The notes under the pieces were generated by a model, which was given only the letters and a program-made list of their open reading frames with translations, was not told where the DNA came from and made no database searches. From NCBI GenBank assembly GCA_025054735.1, contig JANWZG010000061.1, positions 1 through 12,543 of the forward strand: 12,543 bases of DNA. Reading direction: 5' to 3'. Positions 1 through 6,088 of this stretch are shown in pieces. The position numbers and the translations under genes are program-made. Positions within the stretch are counted from its first letter, which is position 1, and every line of letters begins with the position of its first letter. The DNA comes from Cyanobacteriota bacterium (lineage in GTDB: Bacteria > Cyanobacteriota > Cyanobacteriia > SKYG9).

Positions 1-420
1 ATTCGCGGGTTGCCGATGATTAGTGCTCTGCTAGTCTTGGGAGGTATGGCTAGTGCTGGAATTCCTGGACTAATGGGCTTTGTGTCTGAGTTTCTGGTAT
101 TCCAGGGTAGCTTTTCGGTCTTCCCCATTCAGACCTTACTCTGCGTGGTAGGTACTGCCTTGACTGCCGTGTATTTCGTAATTCTGCTGAACCGTACCTG
201 TTTTGGCAAGCTGGATAACGCGATCGCCTACTTTCCCAAGGTGGAGCTACGAGAACAAGCCCCAGCTCTAATCTTGGCTGCCATCATTTTCTTCTTGGGT
301 GTACAACCCACTTGGCTAGTGCGATGGAGTGAAGCTACAACGCGGTCAATGGTGGCTGCTGTTCCCTCGATCACTCAGCCTGCGATCGCCCAAATCACAA
401 CTCAGACATCGCCACGGTAG
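1..420 (+). CDS. ndhD3: NAD(P)H-quinone oxidoreductase subunit D3, C-terminal part (5' end outside window)
   Basis: This is the last 139 codons of an NdhD/NuoM-type proton-pumping antiporter subunit; the reading frame is open at base 1, so the gene starts upstream. The remaining protein is very hydrophobic, with three likely membrane helices (window residues about 4-32, 40-62 and 84-105) and the loop SAGIPGLMGFVSEFLVFQG, typical of the C-terminal helices of cyanobacterial NdhD. The tail after the last helix is polar and Thr/Ala-rich. The D3 assignment rests on context: cupA and cupS follow on the same strand, as in the known ndhF3-ndhD3-cupA-cupS operon. NdhD3 belongs to the membrane arm of the thylakoid NDH-1MS complex, which couples electron transfer from ferredoxin to proton pumping and CO2 hydration. 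The operon promoter, usually controlled by NdhR/CcmR, is not in view. Confidence 0.93.
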   Translation: MRGLPMISALLVLGGMASAGIPGLMGFVSEFLVFQGSFSVFPIQTLLCVVGTALTAVYFVILLNRTCFGKLDNAIAYFPKVELREQAPALILAAIIFFLGVQPTWLVRWSEATTRSMVAAVPSITQPAIAQITTQTSPR

Positions 421-458
421 ACATCACCATAGTCAGTGCCATGTATTGGCACCGTGGC
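411..458 (+). promoter_or_regulatory. Overlapping inverted repeats between ndhD3 and cupA
   Basis: GCCACGGT at 411-418, which overlaps the ndhD3 stop codon, is the exact reverse complement of ACCGTGGC at 451-458. Inside lies a perfect 6-bp hairpin, GTGCCA (436-441) with TGGCAC (447-452) and a 5-nt loop. The two stems share bases 451-452, so they compete at that edge. No U-tract follows. This could be an mRNA processing or stabilising structure, or a partial attenuator within the operon; the function is inferred only from the base pairing. Confidence 0.4.
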
Positions 459-518
459 AGTAACCGTTTGAATAGTTCATCCCTAATCCCATAGATAGCA
501 ACCGACAAATAACAACCT

Positions 519-1814
519 ATGACAGTAGCAACCCTCTCTCAAACCCGCCTTCCACCCTCGACCCACGAATTCGCCGATGTGGTTCACCGTTTAGAAGCAG
601 GTGGCTCAATGTTGCCCGATACGCCTGAAAACCTCATGCAAATCATCGGCATTTACAAAGCCTATGCTGTTCCCATGGATTTTTATTGGCGAGATTTGCT
701 CTATATCGCCGAGCGGGTATTTCTGAATCCTTTACCTGCCTTCAAATATTTTCTGCCTAAAGAATACTTGGAGCTTCACAATCACTATGCTGGTGATGAT
801 GCTGACCTGCGGATTTGGCGAGGAGAAGCAACCGCTCATCCGGAGTTACTAGAGTTCATGGAAAAGGGTGAGTTAAAGCAGAAGTTGCCCAAGCTATTTC
901 ATCACCTGTGGCACGATCGCATCAATATGGAGTTTGCTGAAGAATGTATGCGGGCAATGCTCTGGCATCGGGGCATGGGTGGCCTGTTTGACCCTTACCT
1001 AGACAGTGATGAGTATAAAGCCAATGCTGATCGTGCCATTCGTGCATACTTCCAAGGCAATCCTCTGATGCTAGGGCTGTACAAGCTCTTCCCTGATATG
1101 TTCATCGAACAGGTACGCGAGATGTCGTACTACGCCAACCTGGGCCTATTCTGGGAAATTATGGCTCCAGTGTTCTTTGAAATGTCGGATCTCTACGACG
1201 AAGGCAAGCTGACAACTGTACCTGAGGCCATGAACTTCTTGGTGAACGGCATCTTTGCGATCGCAGGCCGACCCATTTACCATCATGTCTACATTCGGGG
1301 CGAGTGCTACGAAATCATTCCCAAATCCAAGGGCTTTATGTGGCTCTACGAAGCGGCCCTACCCTACGTAGAAGCAGTGTTTTATCGCACCTCTCCCTTC
1401 CGAGGCACTAAATCTTACAACGCCCAAGCTGGCCAAGTTCCTGCTGACCAGAAAGATTTCCACTATGGCATTCTCTATGCGGATGTGTTTCCTGTAGGGT
1501 CTGCTGGCATTCCCCCTACATTGCTGATGCAAGACATGCTGCACTTTTTGCCCCCTTACTTAGTGGACTATTACAAGCAGCATTGTCGTGGTGAAGATGA
1601 CATGCTTGTGCAACTGGGTATTAGCTTCCAGCGCTCAATGTATAACGTTACGTCTGCTGTTATCCAAGCTCTGCGCACTGCCTTGCTGTATCCCCTTGAT
1701 GACCCCAATCCTAGGCACTTGATGGCAAACCGTCGCTTTTTTGAGAGTCAACTCGATCGCTTCAAGCGTCCAGAAGCTCGTCTCCGGGCTATTCAAAGTC
1801 AAGACTATCGCTAG
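519..1814 (+). CDS. cupA: CO2 hydration protein CupA (ChpY) of the NDH-1MS complex
   Basis: The 431-residue soluble protein belongs to the CupA/CupB (ChpY/ChpX) family, which has no clear homologues outside cyanobacteria and is of about the usual length. CupA docks on NdhF3 at the distal end of the NDH-1MS membrane arm and acts as an unusual carbonic-anhydrase-like module, hydrating CO2 to bicarbonate in one direction using proton pumping. A histidine/arginine cluster, HHLWHDR at residues 128-134, is a plausible part of the family's zinc site, but I assign these residues by inference. The ATG at 519 is the first in the frame after the ndhD3 stop; it has no strong ribosome binding site, and the 98-bp gap holds inverted repeats. 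CupA rather than CupB is chosen because cupS follows directly. Confidence 0.95.
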   Translation: MTVATLSQTRLPPSTHEFADVVHRLEAGGSMLPDTPENLMQIIGIYKAYAVPMDFYWRDLLYIAERVFLNPLPAFKYFLPKEYLELHNHYAGDDADLRIWRGEATAHPELLEFMEKGELKQKLPKLFHHLWHDRINMEFAEECMRAMLWHRGMGGLFDPYLDSDEYKANADRAIRAYFQGNPLMLGLYKLFPDMFIEQVREMSYYANLGLFWEIMAPVFFEMSDLYDEGKLTTVPEAMNFLVNGIFAIAGRPIYHHVYIRGECYEIIPKSKGFMWLYEAALPYVEAVFYRTSPFRGTKSYNAQAGQVPADQKDFHYGILYADVFPVGSAGIPPTLLMQDMLHFLPPYLVDYYKQHCRGEDDMLVQLGISFQRSMYNVTSAVIQALRTALLYPLDDPNPRHLMANRRFFESQLDRFKRPEARLRAIQSQDYR

Positions 1815-1858
1815 CCTGTCCGTCGCTTACATGTTAACCAACGATTCATGACCAAGAT

Positions 1859-1863
1859 GAGGT
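1859..1863 (+). promoter_or_regulatory. Ribosome binding site of cupS
   Basis: GAGGT lies 6 nt before the ATG at 1870, a good Shine-Dalgarno match that fixes the cupS start. The cupA-cupS gap is 55 bp, and I see no terminator in it, consistent with one transcript. Confidence 0.65.
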
Positions 1864-1869
1864 AATCCT

Positions 1870-2277
1870 ATGGCTGATATTGTCGATATTGCCGTGAGCG
1901 CCGACGGATTTAAAACATTGGTGACGGCTGTGCAGGCGGCTGGACTGGTGGAGACTTTAAAGAGTCCGGGGCCGTTTACGGTGTTTGCTCCCAATGACGA
2001 GGCATTTGCCAAGTTGCCCCCTGGCACTATCCAGACCTTGGTGCAAAATATTCCGCAACTGACGCGGATTCTGAAATACCATGTGGTTCCAGGTAGATTG
2101 CTGAAGGCTGACTTAGAAAAACTAGGGGTGGTTACCTCGGTCGAAGGTTCGCCGATTCCCATCGATACATCCGATGGCTTTGAGGTGAAAAATGCCACAG
2201 TGTTAGCTGCGGATATTGAAGCTGACAATGGGGTAATTCACGTGCTTGATCGGGTCATCTTGATGGGACAAGTCTGA
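1870..2277 (+). CDS. cupS: Fasciclin-domain protein CupS of the NDH-1MS complex
   Basis: A 135-residue single FAS1 (fasciclin) domain protein. Both family signatures are visible: the H1 box around FTVFAPNDEAFAKLPPGT (residues 37-54) and the H2 box near the C-terminus, GVIHVLDRVI (122-131). There is no signal peptide, unlike most extracellular fasciclins, which fits the cytoplasmic CupS subunit that joins CupA in the NDH-1MS CO2-uptake complex. Its exact role there is not settled in what I know; a structural or assembly role with CupA is usual. It is the last gene of the ndhD3-cupA-cupS run and is followed by a convergent gene, so the operon probably ends here. A free-standing fasciclin protein is the alternative, but the position makes CupS far more likely. 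Confidence 0.93.
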   Translation: MADIVDIAVSADGFKTLVTAVQAAGLVETLKSPGPFTVFAPNDEAFAKLPPGTIQTLVQNIPQLTRILKYHVVPGRLLKADLEKLGVVTSVEGSPIPIDTSDGFEVKNATVLAADIEADNGVIHVLDRVILMGQV

Positions 2278-2305
2278 TTATTTCTCACTAAGACTGAATC
2301 TCGTA

Positions 2306-2319
2306 ACTGGTTCGCCAGT
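2306..2319. terminator. Small hairpin between convergent cupS and the cysteine desulfurase gene
   Basis: ACTGG-TTCG-CCAGT forms a perfect 5-bp stem with a four-base loop, 28 bp after the cupS stop and 36 bp beyond the end of the oppositely oriented desulfurase gene. No T-run follows on either strand. It is the only hairpin seen in this 77-bp convergent gap, so a weak bidirectional terminator is possible, not shown. Confidence 0.25.
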
Positions 2320-2354
2320 GATGCTTGACCCAGTAAGGTTTAGCTATGCACAAT

Positions 2355-3554
2355 TTACCCTAAGCTTCCATAGGAAGATGCTGAGTGGTGTAGTGATCGC
2401 ACCGTAGTGATTACCGCCTCAGCCACTTGATTGATTTCTTCTAGGGTGTTGAAGCGCCCGATACCAAACCGTAGGGAAGCGAAGGCTAGGTTTGGCGATC
2501 GTCCTAATGCTAGCAGGACATGGGACGGCTCCGGTTTAGCAGAGGTGCAGGCTGAGCCAGAGGAAACAGCCACAATTGGTTGCAGACCCATCAAAAGTGC
2601 CTGTCCATCGACTCCCTCAATACTGATATTGAGATTGCCCGCCAACCGTTGCGTGGGGTGTCCATTTAGATAAACCCTAGGGAGAGCGGATGACGCTGAG
2701 AGAGCCGTGCTAATCTGTTGCCAGAGGCGATCGCGAAGGAATCTAATCCGTTCAGTTTCAGAGTCTAACTGACTGAGGGCTAGGGTCACTGCCTTGGCAA
2801 AGCCTACAATCTGGGGGGTATATAATGTGCCCGATCGTAGCCCCCGCTCATGCCCACCACCATGCAATTGGGCTGCTAGCTGCACTCTAGGGTTGCGCCG
2901 ACGCACATACAGTGCTCCGATGCCCTTAGGGCCATAGACTTTGTGGGCAGTTAAGGACATTAGATCAATGTGCATAGCCTGCACATCCAAGGAAATTTTA
3001 CCGATCGCTTGGGCAGCATCGGTATGAAAGAGCACTTGCCGATCATGGCATAGCGCTCCGATCGCTGCTAGTGGCTGGAGCACACCAATTTCATTATTGG
3101 CCGCCATTGCTGATACCAGAATTGTATCTGGACGGATTGCTTGCTCTAGTTGCGCCACATCTAGCAAGCCATCAGATTGCACAGGCAACACCGTCACCTC
3201 AAATCCCAAGGTTTCTAAGTAGCGACATGGATCCAACACCGCGTTGTGTTCTGTTGCCACGGTAATTAGGTGTCGCCCCTTACCCAGATAGGCTTCCGCT
3301 ACCCCTTTAATGGCTAGGTTATTGGCTTCCGTAGCACCGCTAGTAAAAATTATCTCTTCAGGTTGACAGTGGATGGCCTCAGCTAATTGGGTACGGGCAC
3401 GTTTGACCGCTGCTTCGGCTTCCCAGCCGTACTGATGGGTAACGCTTGCAGGGTTACCAAAGTAATCTAGAAAGTAGGGCACCATCGCCTCAAATACCTG
3501 GGGATCAAGGGGAGTAGTGCTGTGACAGTCTAGATAAATGGGGCGATGAGCCAT
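2355..3554 (-). CDS. iscS: Cysteine desulfurase, IscS/NifS group I (class V aminotransferase fold)
   Basis: The 399-residue PLP enzyme takes sulfur from L-cysteine, giving alanine and an enzyme persulfide that feeds Fe-S cluster assembly and other thio-cofactors. Visible motifs: SGATEANN (residues 72-79), the PLP-stacking His in TEHNA (His103), HTDAAQ (177-182), the Schiff-base Lys205 in AHKVYGPKG, and the catalytic Cys336 in SSGSACTS on a long mobile loop, which marks group I (IscS/NifS) rather than the SufS group. Length is normal. The gene starts 22 bp after pheS on the same strand, so co-transcription is likely; no Shine-Dalgarno sequence is evident. Cyanobacteria usually carry several desulfurases, so whether this is an iscS1- or iscS2-type paralogue cannot be decided here, and no other isc or nif genes lie nearby. 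Confidence 0.94.
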   Translation of the reverse strand: MAHRPIYLDCHSTTPLDPQVFEAMVPYFLDYFGNPASVTHQYGWEAEAAVKRARTQLAEAIHCQPEEIIFTSGATEANNLAIKGVAEAYLGKGRHLITVATEHNAVLDPCRYLETLGFEVTVLPVQSDGLLDVAQLEQAIRPDTILVSAMAANNEIGVLQPLAAIGALCHDRQVLFHTDAAQAIGKISLDVQAMHIDLMSLTAHKVYGPKGIGALYVRRRNPRVQLAAQLHGGGHERGLRSGTLYTPQIVGFAKAVTLALSQLDSETERIRFLRDRLWQQISTALSASSALPRVYLNGHPTQRLAGNLNISIEGVDGQALLMGLQPIVAVSSGSACTSAKPEPSHVLLALGRSPNLAFASLRFGIGRFNTLEEINQVAEAVITTVRSLHHSASSYGSLG

Positions 3555-3576
3555 AGGCCACGGCGAGGGACGATCG

Positions 3577-4581
3577 CTAAAACTGTCTCAAGAAGCGAAG
3601 ATCACTGCTGTAAAGACGGCGAATATCATCTAACTGATAGAGCACCATTGCCAGCCGCTCTAGTCCCAGTCCAGCAGCAAAACCAGTATACACTTCTGGA
3701 TCATAGCCTACAGCCTTCAACACGTTGGGATCCACCATACCGCAGCCCAGAACCTCTAGCCAGCGCCCACGCCACTGTACATCCACTTCCGCAGACGGCT
3801 CAGTAAAGGGAAAATAGCTAGCGCGAAAGCGAATAGGCAACTCGTCACCAAAAAGCTGAGACAAAAATACCTTGATGGTGCCCTTGAGATCAGTGAAGGT
3901 CAGGTTCTCATCCACTGCTAGGATTTCTAGTTGGTGAAAAACAGCAGTGTGCGTAGCATCAACCGTATCACGACGATAGCAGCGCCCAGCGGCAACAACC
4001 CGAATGGGTGGGTCATTTTCTTCCATGTAATGAATTTGGATGGAGGAGGTCTGCGATCGCAGTAAGTTCCCATCGGGGAGATAGAAGGTATCTTGCATAT
4101 CCCGCGCGGGGTGATCAGCCGGGGTGTTGAGCGCCTCAAAATTGTAATAATCAGTCTCCATTTCTGGCCCGTTGGCAACGGTATAGCCCAAACCCACAAA
4201 AATATCGATGATGCGGTCGAGGGTGCTATTGAGTGGATGGATTCGCCCTTGGGGACGATAGATGCCCGGCATGGTTACATCGATCGTTTCAGACTCTAGC
4301 TGGGCCTGAATCTTAGCTGCTTGTAGAGCTGTCCGCTTAGCTTCCAACGCTCCTTGCACGGCCTCCTTGACTTCGTTGGCCACCATACCAATACGCGGAC
4401 GCTCTTCGGCTGAGAGTTTACCCATGCCACCCAAAATTTGGGACAGCTCACCCTTTTTACCCAAATACCGAATTCGGAGTTGTTCTAGTTCCTCTAGGGT
4501 AGTTATAGCTGCGATCGCTGCCTGTGCCGATTGGTTTAATGCTGTGAGTTGCGCTTCCAAACTGCCTGTCTGCGTTGTCAT
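3577..4581 (-). CDS. pheS: Phenylalanyl-tRNA synthetase alpha subunit
   Basis: The 334-residue catalytic subunit of the alpha2beta2 enzyme that charges tRNA-Phe. The N-terminal about 90 residues form the expected helical coiled-coil arm that binds tRNA. The class II catalytic core follows: HPLNST at 115 and motif 1 up to GPEME (138-142), a TSSIQ stretch at 178-182, motif 2 with GRCYRRDTVDATHTAVFHQ (199-217), the SAEVDVQW strand at 253-260, and motif 3, GFAAGLGLERLAM (290-302). The length matches bacterial PheS. The beta subunit gene pheT is not adjacent, in contrast to the pheST operon of many bacteria. The gene is divergent from surE across a 92-bp gap and is followed at 22 bp by the cysteine desulfurase gene. 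Confidence 0.97.
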   Translation of the reverse strand: MTTQTGSLEAQLTALNQSAQAAIAAITTLEELEQLRIRYLGKKGELSQILGGMGKLSAEERPRIGMVANEVKEAVQGALEAKRTALQAAKIQAQLESETIDVTMPGIYRPQGRIHPLNSTLDRIIDIFVGLGYTVANGPEMETDYYNFEALNTPADHPARDMQDTFYLPDGNLLRSQTSSIQIHYMEENDPPIRVVAAGRCYRRDTVDATHTAVFHQLEILAVDENLTFTDLKGTIKVFLSQLFGDELPIRFRASYFPFTEPSAEVDVQWRGRWLEVLGCGMVDPNVLKAVGYDPEVYTGFAAGLGLERLAMVLYQLDDIRRLYSSDLRFLRQF

Positions 4582-4673
4582 GGGTGTTGTTCAATGCCGA
4601 TGTCATGCCCTTCATAATGCCATAATAGTCTGCCAGTATCCTATAGAACCGAATCAATTTCCTCAGTAACGGC

Positions 4674-5498
4674 ATGAGACTACTGATTAGTAACGACGAT
4701 GGCATATTTGCCCATGGCATTCGTGCCCTAGCCAACAGGATGGCAGAGGCGGGGCATCGGGTAACAGTGGTGTGTCCTGATCGAGAGCGCTCAGCTACAG
4801 GGCATGGTCTCACTCTCCACGAGCCAATCAGAGCCGAGGTTGTGGAATCTGTCTTTCATCCCCACGTCAAAGCATGGGCTTGTTCTGGTACCCCTGCTGA
4901 TTGTGTCAAGCTCGCCTTGGGCGCGTTGTTGGAAGAGCCTCCTGATTTGGTGCTGTCTGGCATTAACCACGGGGCTAATTTAGGAACAGATGTACTATAT
5001 TCTGGCACTGTCTCAGCCGCTATGGAAGGAACGATCGAGGGTATTTCTAGTATTGCCTTTAGTCTCACCAGTTACACAGCTAAGGATTTTCAACCTGCTG
5101 CGTGCATTGCCTGCTCGATCGTTACCCACCTGGGCCAACAATTACCCACCCGCCCACTATTGCTCAATGTCAACATTCCCCCCGTTCCCCTTCAGGAAAT
5201 TCAAGATATCATCGTCACTCGTCAAGGCATTCGTCGCTATATTGATCTGTTTCAAAAGCGCCTTGATCCCAGAGGGAAAACCTATTACTGGTTAGCAGGC
5301 GAAGTGTTAGAAGATCTGACGAATGAACCTACCGACATCCTAAATCCTTATCCTACTGATGTGGAAGCCATTCGCAAGCGATGTGTAACAATCACCCCAT
5401 TGCACTACAACCTAACGAGCTTTCAAGATATGGATATTATCCAGTCCTACCGGGCTGACTTTAGGGCAGGATACATTGAACAAAACCCAGCAGACTAG
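4674..5498 (+). CDS. surE: 5'/3'-nucleotidase SurE
   Basis: The 274-residue metal-dependent phosphatase removes phosphate from nucleoside 5'- and 3'-monophosphates, acting in nucleotide salvage and stationary-phase or stress survival. The N-terminus MRLLISNDDG carries the paired metal ligands Asp8 and Asp9; Ser40 lies in RSATGHG, and Asn98 in LSGINHGANLG, with the conserved YSGTVSAAMEG at 109-119 lining the active site. The protein is about 20 residues longer than E. coli SurE, mostly through its C-terminal tail. The ATG at 4674 opens the conserved first strand directly, so the start is secure, though the Shine-Dalgarno sequence is weak. The 92-bp gap to divergent pheS must hold both promoters; I see no convincing -35/-10 pair there. 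The stop codon lies inside a short palindrome (5492-5501). Confidence 0.96.
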   Translation: MRLLISNDDGIFAHGIRALANRMAEAGHRVTVVCPDRERSATGHGLTLHEPIRAEVVESVFHPHVKAWACSGTPADCVKLALGALLEEPPDLVLSGINHGANLGTDVLYSGTVSAAMEGTIEGISSIAFSLTSYTAKDFQPAACIACSIVTHLGQQLPTRPLLLNVNIPPVPLQEIQDIIVTRQGIRRYIDLFQKRLDPRGKTYYWLAGEVLEDLTNEPTDILNPYPTDVEAIRKRCVTITPLHYNLTSFQDMDIIQSYRADFRAGYIEQNPAD

Positions 5499-5522
5499 TC
5501 TCTAGTGGACTAGATATCTAGT
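5492..5522. repeat. Cluster of CTAGT palindromes at the surE stop
   Basis: Three overlapping palindromes lie here: AGACTAGTCT (5492-5501, containing the surE TAG), TCTAG-TGGA-CTAGA (stem 5501-5505 with 5510-5514) and ACTAGATATCTAGT (5509-5522, perfect 14 bp). CTAGT or its complement recurs four times in 31 bp. The alternative stems cannot all form at once. No U-tract follows, so a classic terminator is doubtful; protein binding or an RNA 3'-end structure are the other options. Confidence 0.5.
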
Positions 5523-5589
5523 GAACTAATAAGCTCCTTGAGACAGCTTCTTGGGTCTTCTTAGAGTAGAGTTGACCTTCTAACTATCC

Positions 5590-5673
5590 TGAATGGTTTA
5601 ATTCTGGGTGAAAAATAATCTATGTTTACGTGCTCTGCCAAAACCATTCACCCCTGAGGGGATTTACCCCTGA
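5590..5673 (+). promoter_or_regulatory. Competing inverted repeats with a CCCCTGAGGGG core
   Basis: TGAATGGTTT (5590-5599) is the exact reverse complement of AAACCATTCA (5641-5650). GGGTGAA (5606-5612) is the exact reverse complement of TTCACCC (5647-5653) and would exclude the first pairing. The GGGG at 5658-5661 can pair with CCCC at 5651-5654 or at 5667-5670. ACCCCTGA is repeated directly at 5650-5657 and 5666-5673. Mutually exclusive stems are characteristic of switches, but no known riboswitch family was recognised, and short stems can arise by chance. Confidence 0.35.
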
Positions 5674-5677
5674 TGTC

Positions 5678-5691
5678 ACGATCGCGATCGT
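5678..5691. repeat. 14-bp palindrome of two fused HIP1-like motifs
   Basis: ACGATCGCGATCGT is a perfect palindrome consisting of two overlapping CGATCG units; each half is one base off the HIP1 octamer GCGATCGC. Unlike the intact HIP1 copies in the window, which all sit in genes, this one is intergenic, just right of the hairpin cluster. Confidence 0.7.
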
Positions 5692-5741
5692 AAAAACAAA
5701 CTAAGCATTAGAACTGTAACTGCCCATCATAATCTAAGCTC

Positions 5742-5747
5742 TATAAT
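5742..5747 (+). promoter_or_regulatory. Perfect -10 hexamer TATAAT, possible promoter toward the MBL gene
   Basis: TATAAT is a consensus -10 box, but no good -35 box lies 16-19 bp upstream. Cyanobacterial promoters that depend on activators often lack a -35. If used, the MBL mRNA would have a leader of over 330 nt. Confidence 0.3.
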
Positions 5748-5838
5748 CCTAGAAACCAATATCAGTCTAACCAGCCTTACACTTGTGCAATCCACATCCA
5801 GACGAGCTACTAACCTGTGCTCTTCAACGATATTGTCC

Positions 5839-5890
5839 AACCAATTGTTAACCAATTGTTTTCTCTGAACTATAGTTAAATATAGTTAAT
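5839..5890. repeat. Two adjacent tandem duplications, AACCAATTGTT x2 and TATAGTTAA x2
   Basis: AACCAATTGTT occurs back to back at 5839-5849 and 5850-5860, exact over 11 bp. Shortly after, TATAGTTAA occurs at 5871-5879 and 5881-5889 with a period of 10 bp, and AACTATAGTT (5868-5877) is a palindrome. Periods of 10-11 bp place the copies on the same face of the helix, as in operators for cooperative binding proteins. Each unit also resembles weak promoter hexamers (TTGTT, TATAGT). Further GTTAAT motifs continue to the palindrome GTTAATTAAC at 5929-5938. Confidence 0.5.
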
Positions 5891-6088
5891 AGTATTGAGT
5901 AATGATTAATGCTTAGCTGTTCAGTGTAGTTAATTAACCCCTTGCAGATTCCCCAATAGCAAACTAAGTTAGTAATATGTCCTATCACGCTTTGGCACAG
6001 TTAGCATCCCTATTGTAGTGAACACAGCTTGAAAACTTCTATTTCTGGGCACAGCCAACTGGAACCTTACAACCTTGGAATGTGATTC

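Larger units (their letters stand above)
5499..6088. other. 590-bp gene-free region between surE and the MBL-fold gene
   Basis: No reading frame here looks coding, and no tRNA or recognisable standard small RNA was found. The left part (5499-5700) holds palindromes and competing hairpins: the CTAGT cluster, the inverted repeat 5590-5599/5641-5650, the CCCC/GGGG/CCCC run at 5651-5670 and the palindrome at 5678-5691. A TATAAT lies at 5742-5747. The right part (5835-5940) is AT-rich, with tandem repeats of 11 and 10 bp and GTTAA motifs. The simplest reading is an extended promoter or operator region for the MBL gene, possibly with an unannotated small RNA. Confidence 0.6.

Noticed and set aside
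1827..2228. A 133-codon open frame antisense to cupS
   Set aside because: It mirrors the fasciclin gene, has no recognisable domain, and the sense frame has clear FAS1 motifs and a good ribosome binding site.
4457..4813. A 118-codon minus-strand frame spanning the pheS-surE spacer
   Set aside because: It covers the starts of two well-identified genes in other frames and has low-complexity, arginine/serine-rich composition without family features.
5650..5673. CRISPR-like repeat from the direct repeat ACCCCTGA
   Set aside because: Only two 8-bp copies, 16 bp apart; no array, no regular spacers and no cas genes.
5716..5747. NtcA site upstream of the TATAAT at 5742
   Set aside because: GTA at 5716-5718 is followed after 8 nt by TCA, not TAC, so the core motif is broken.
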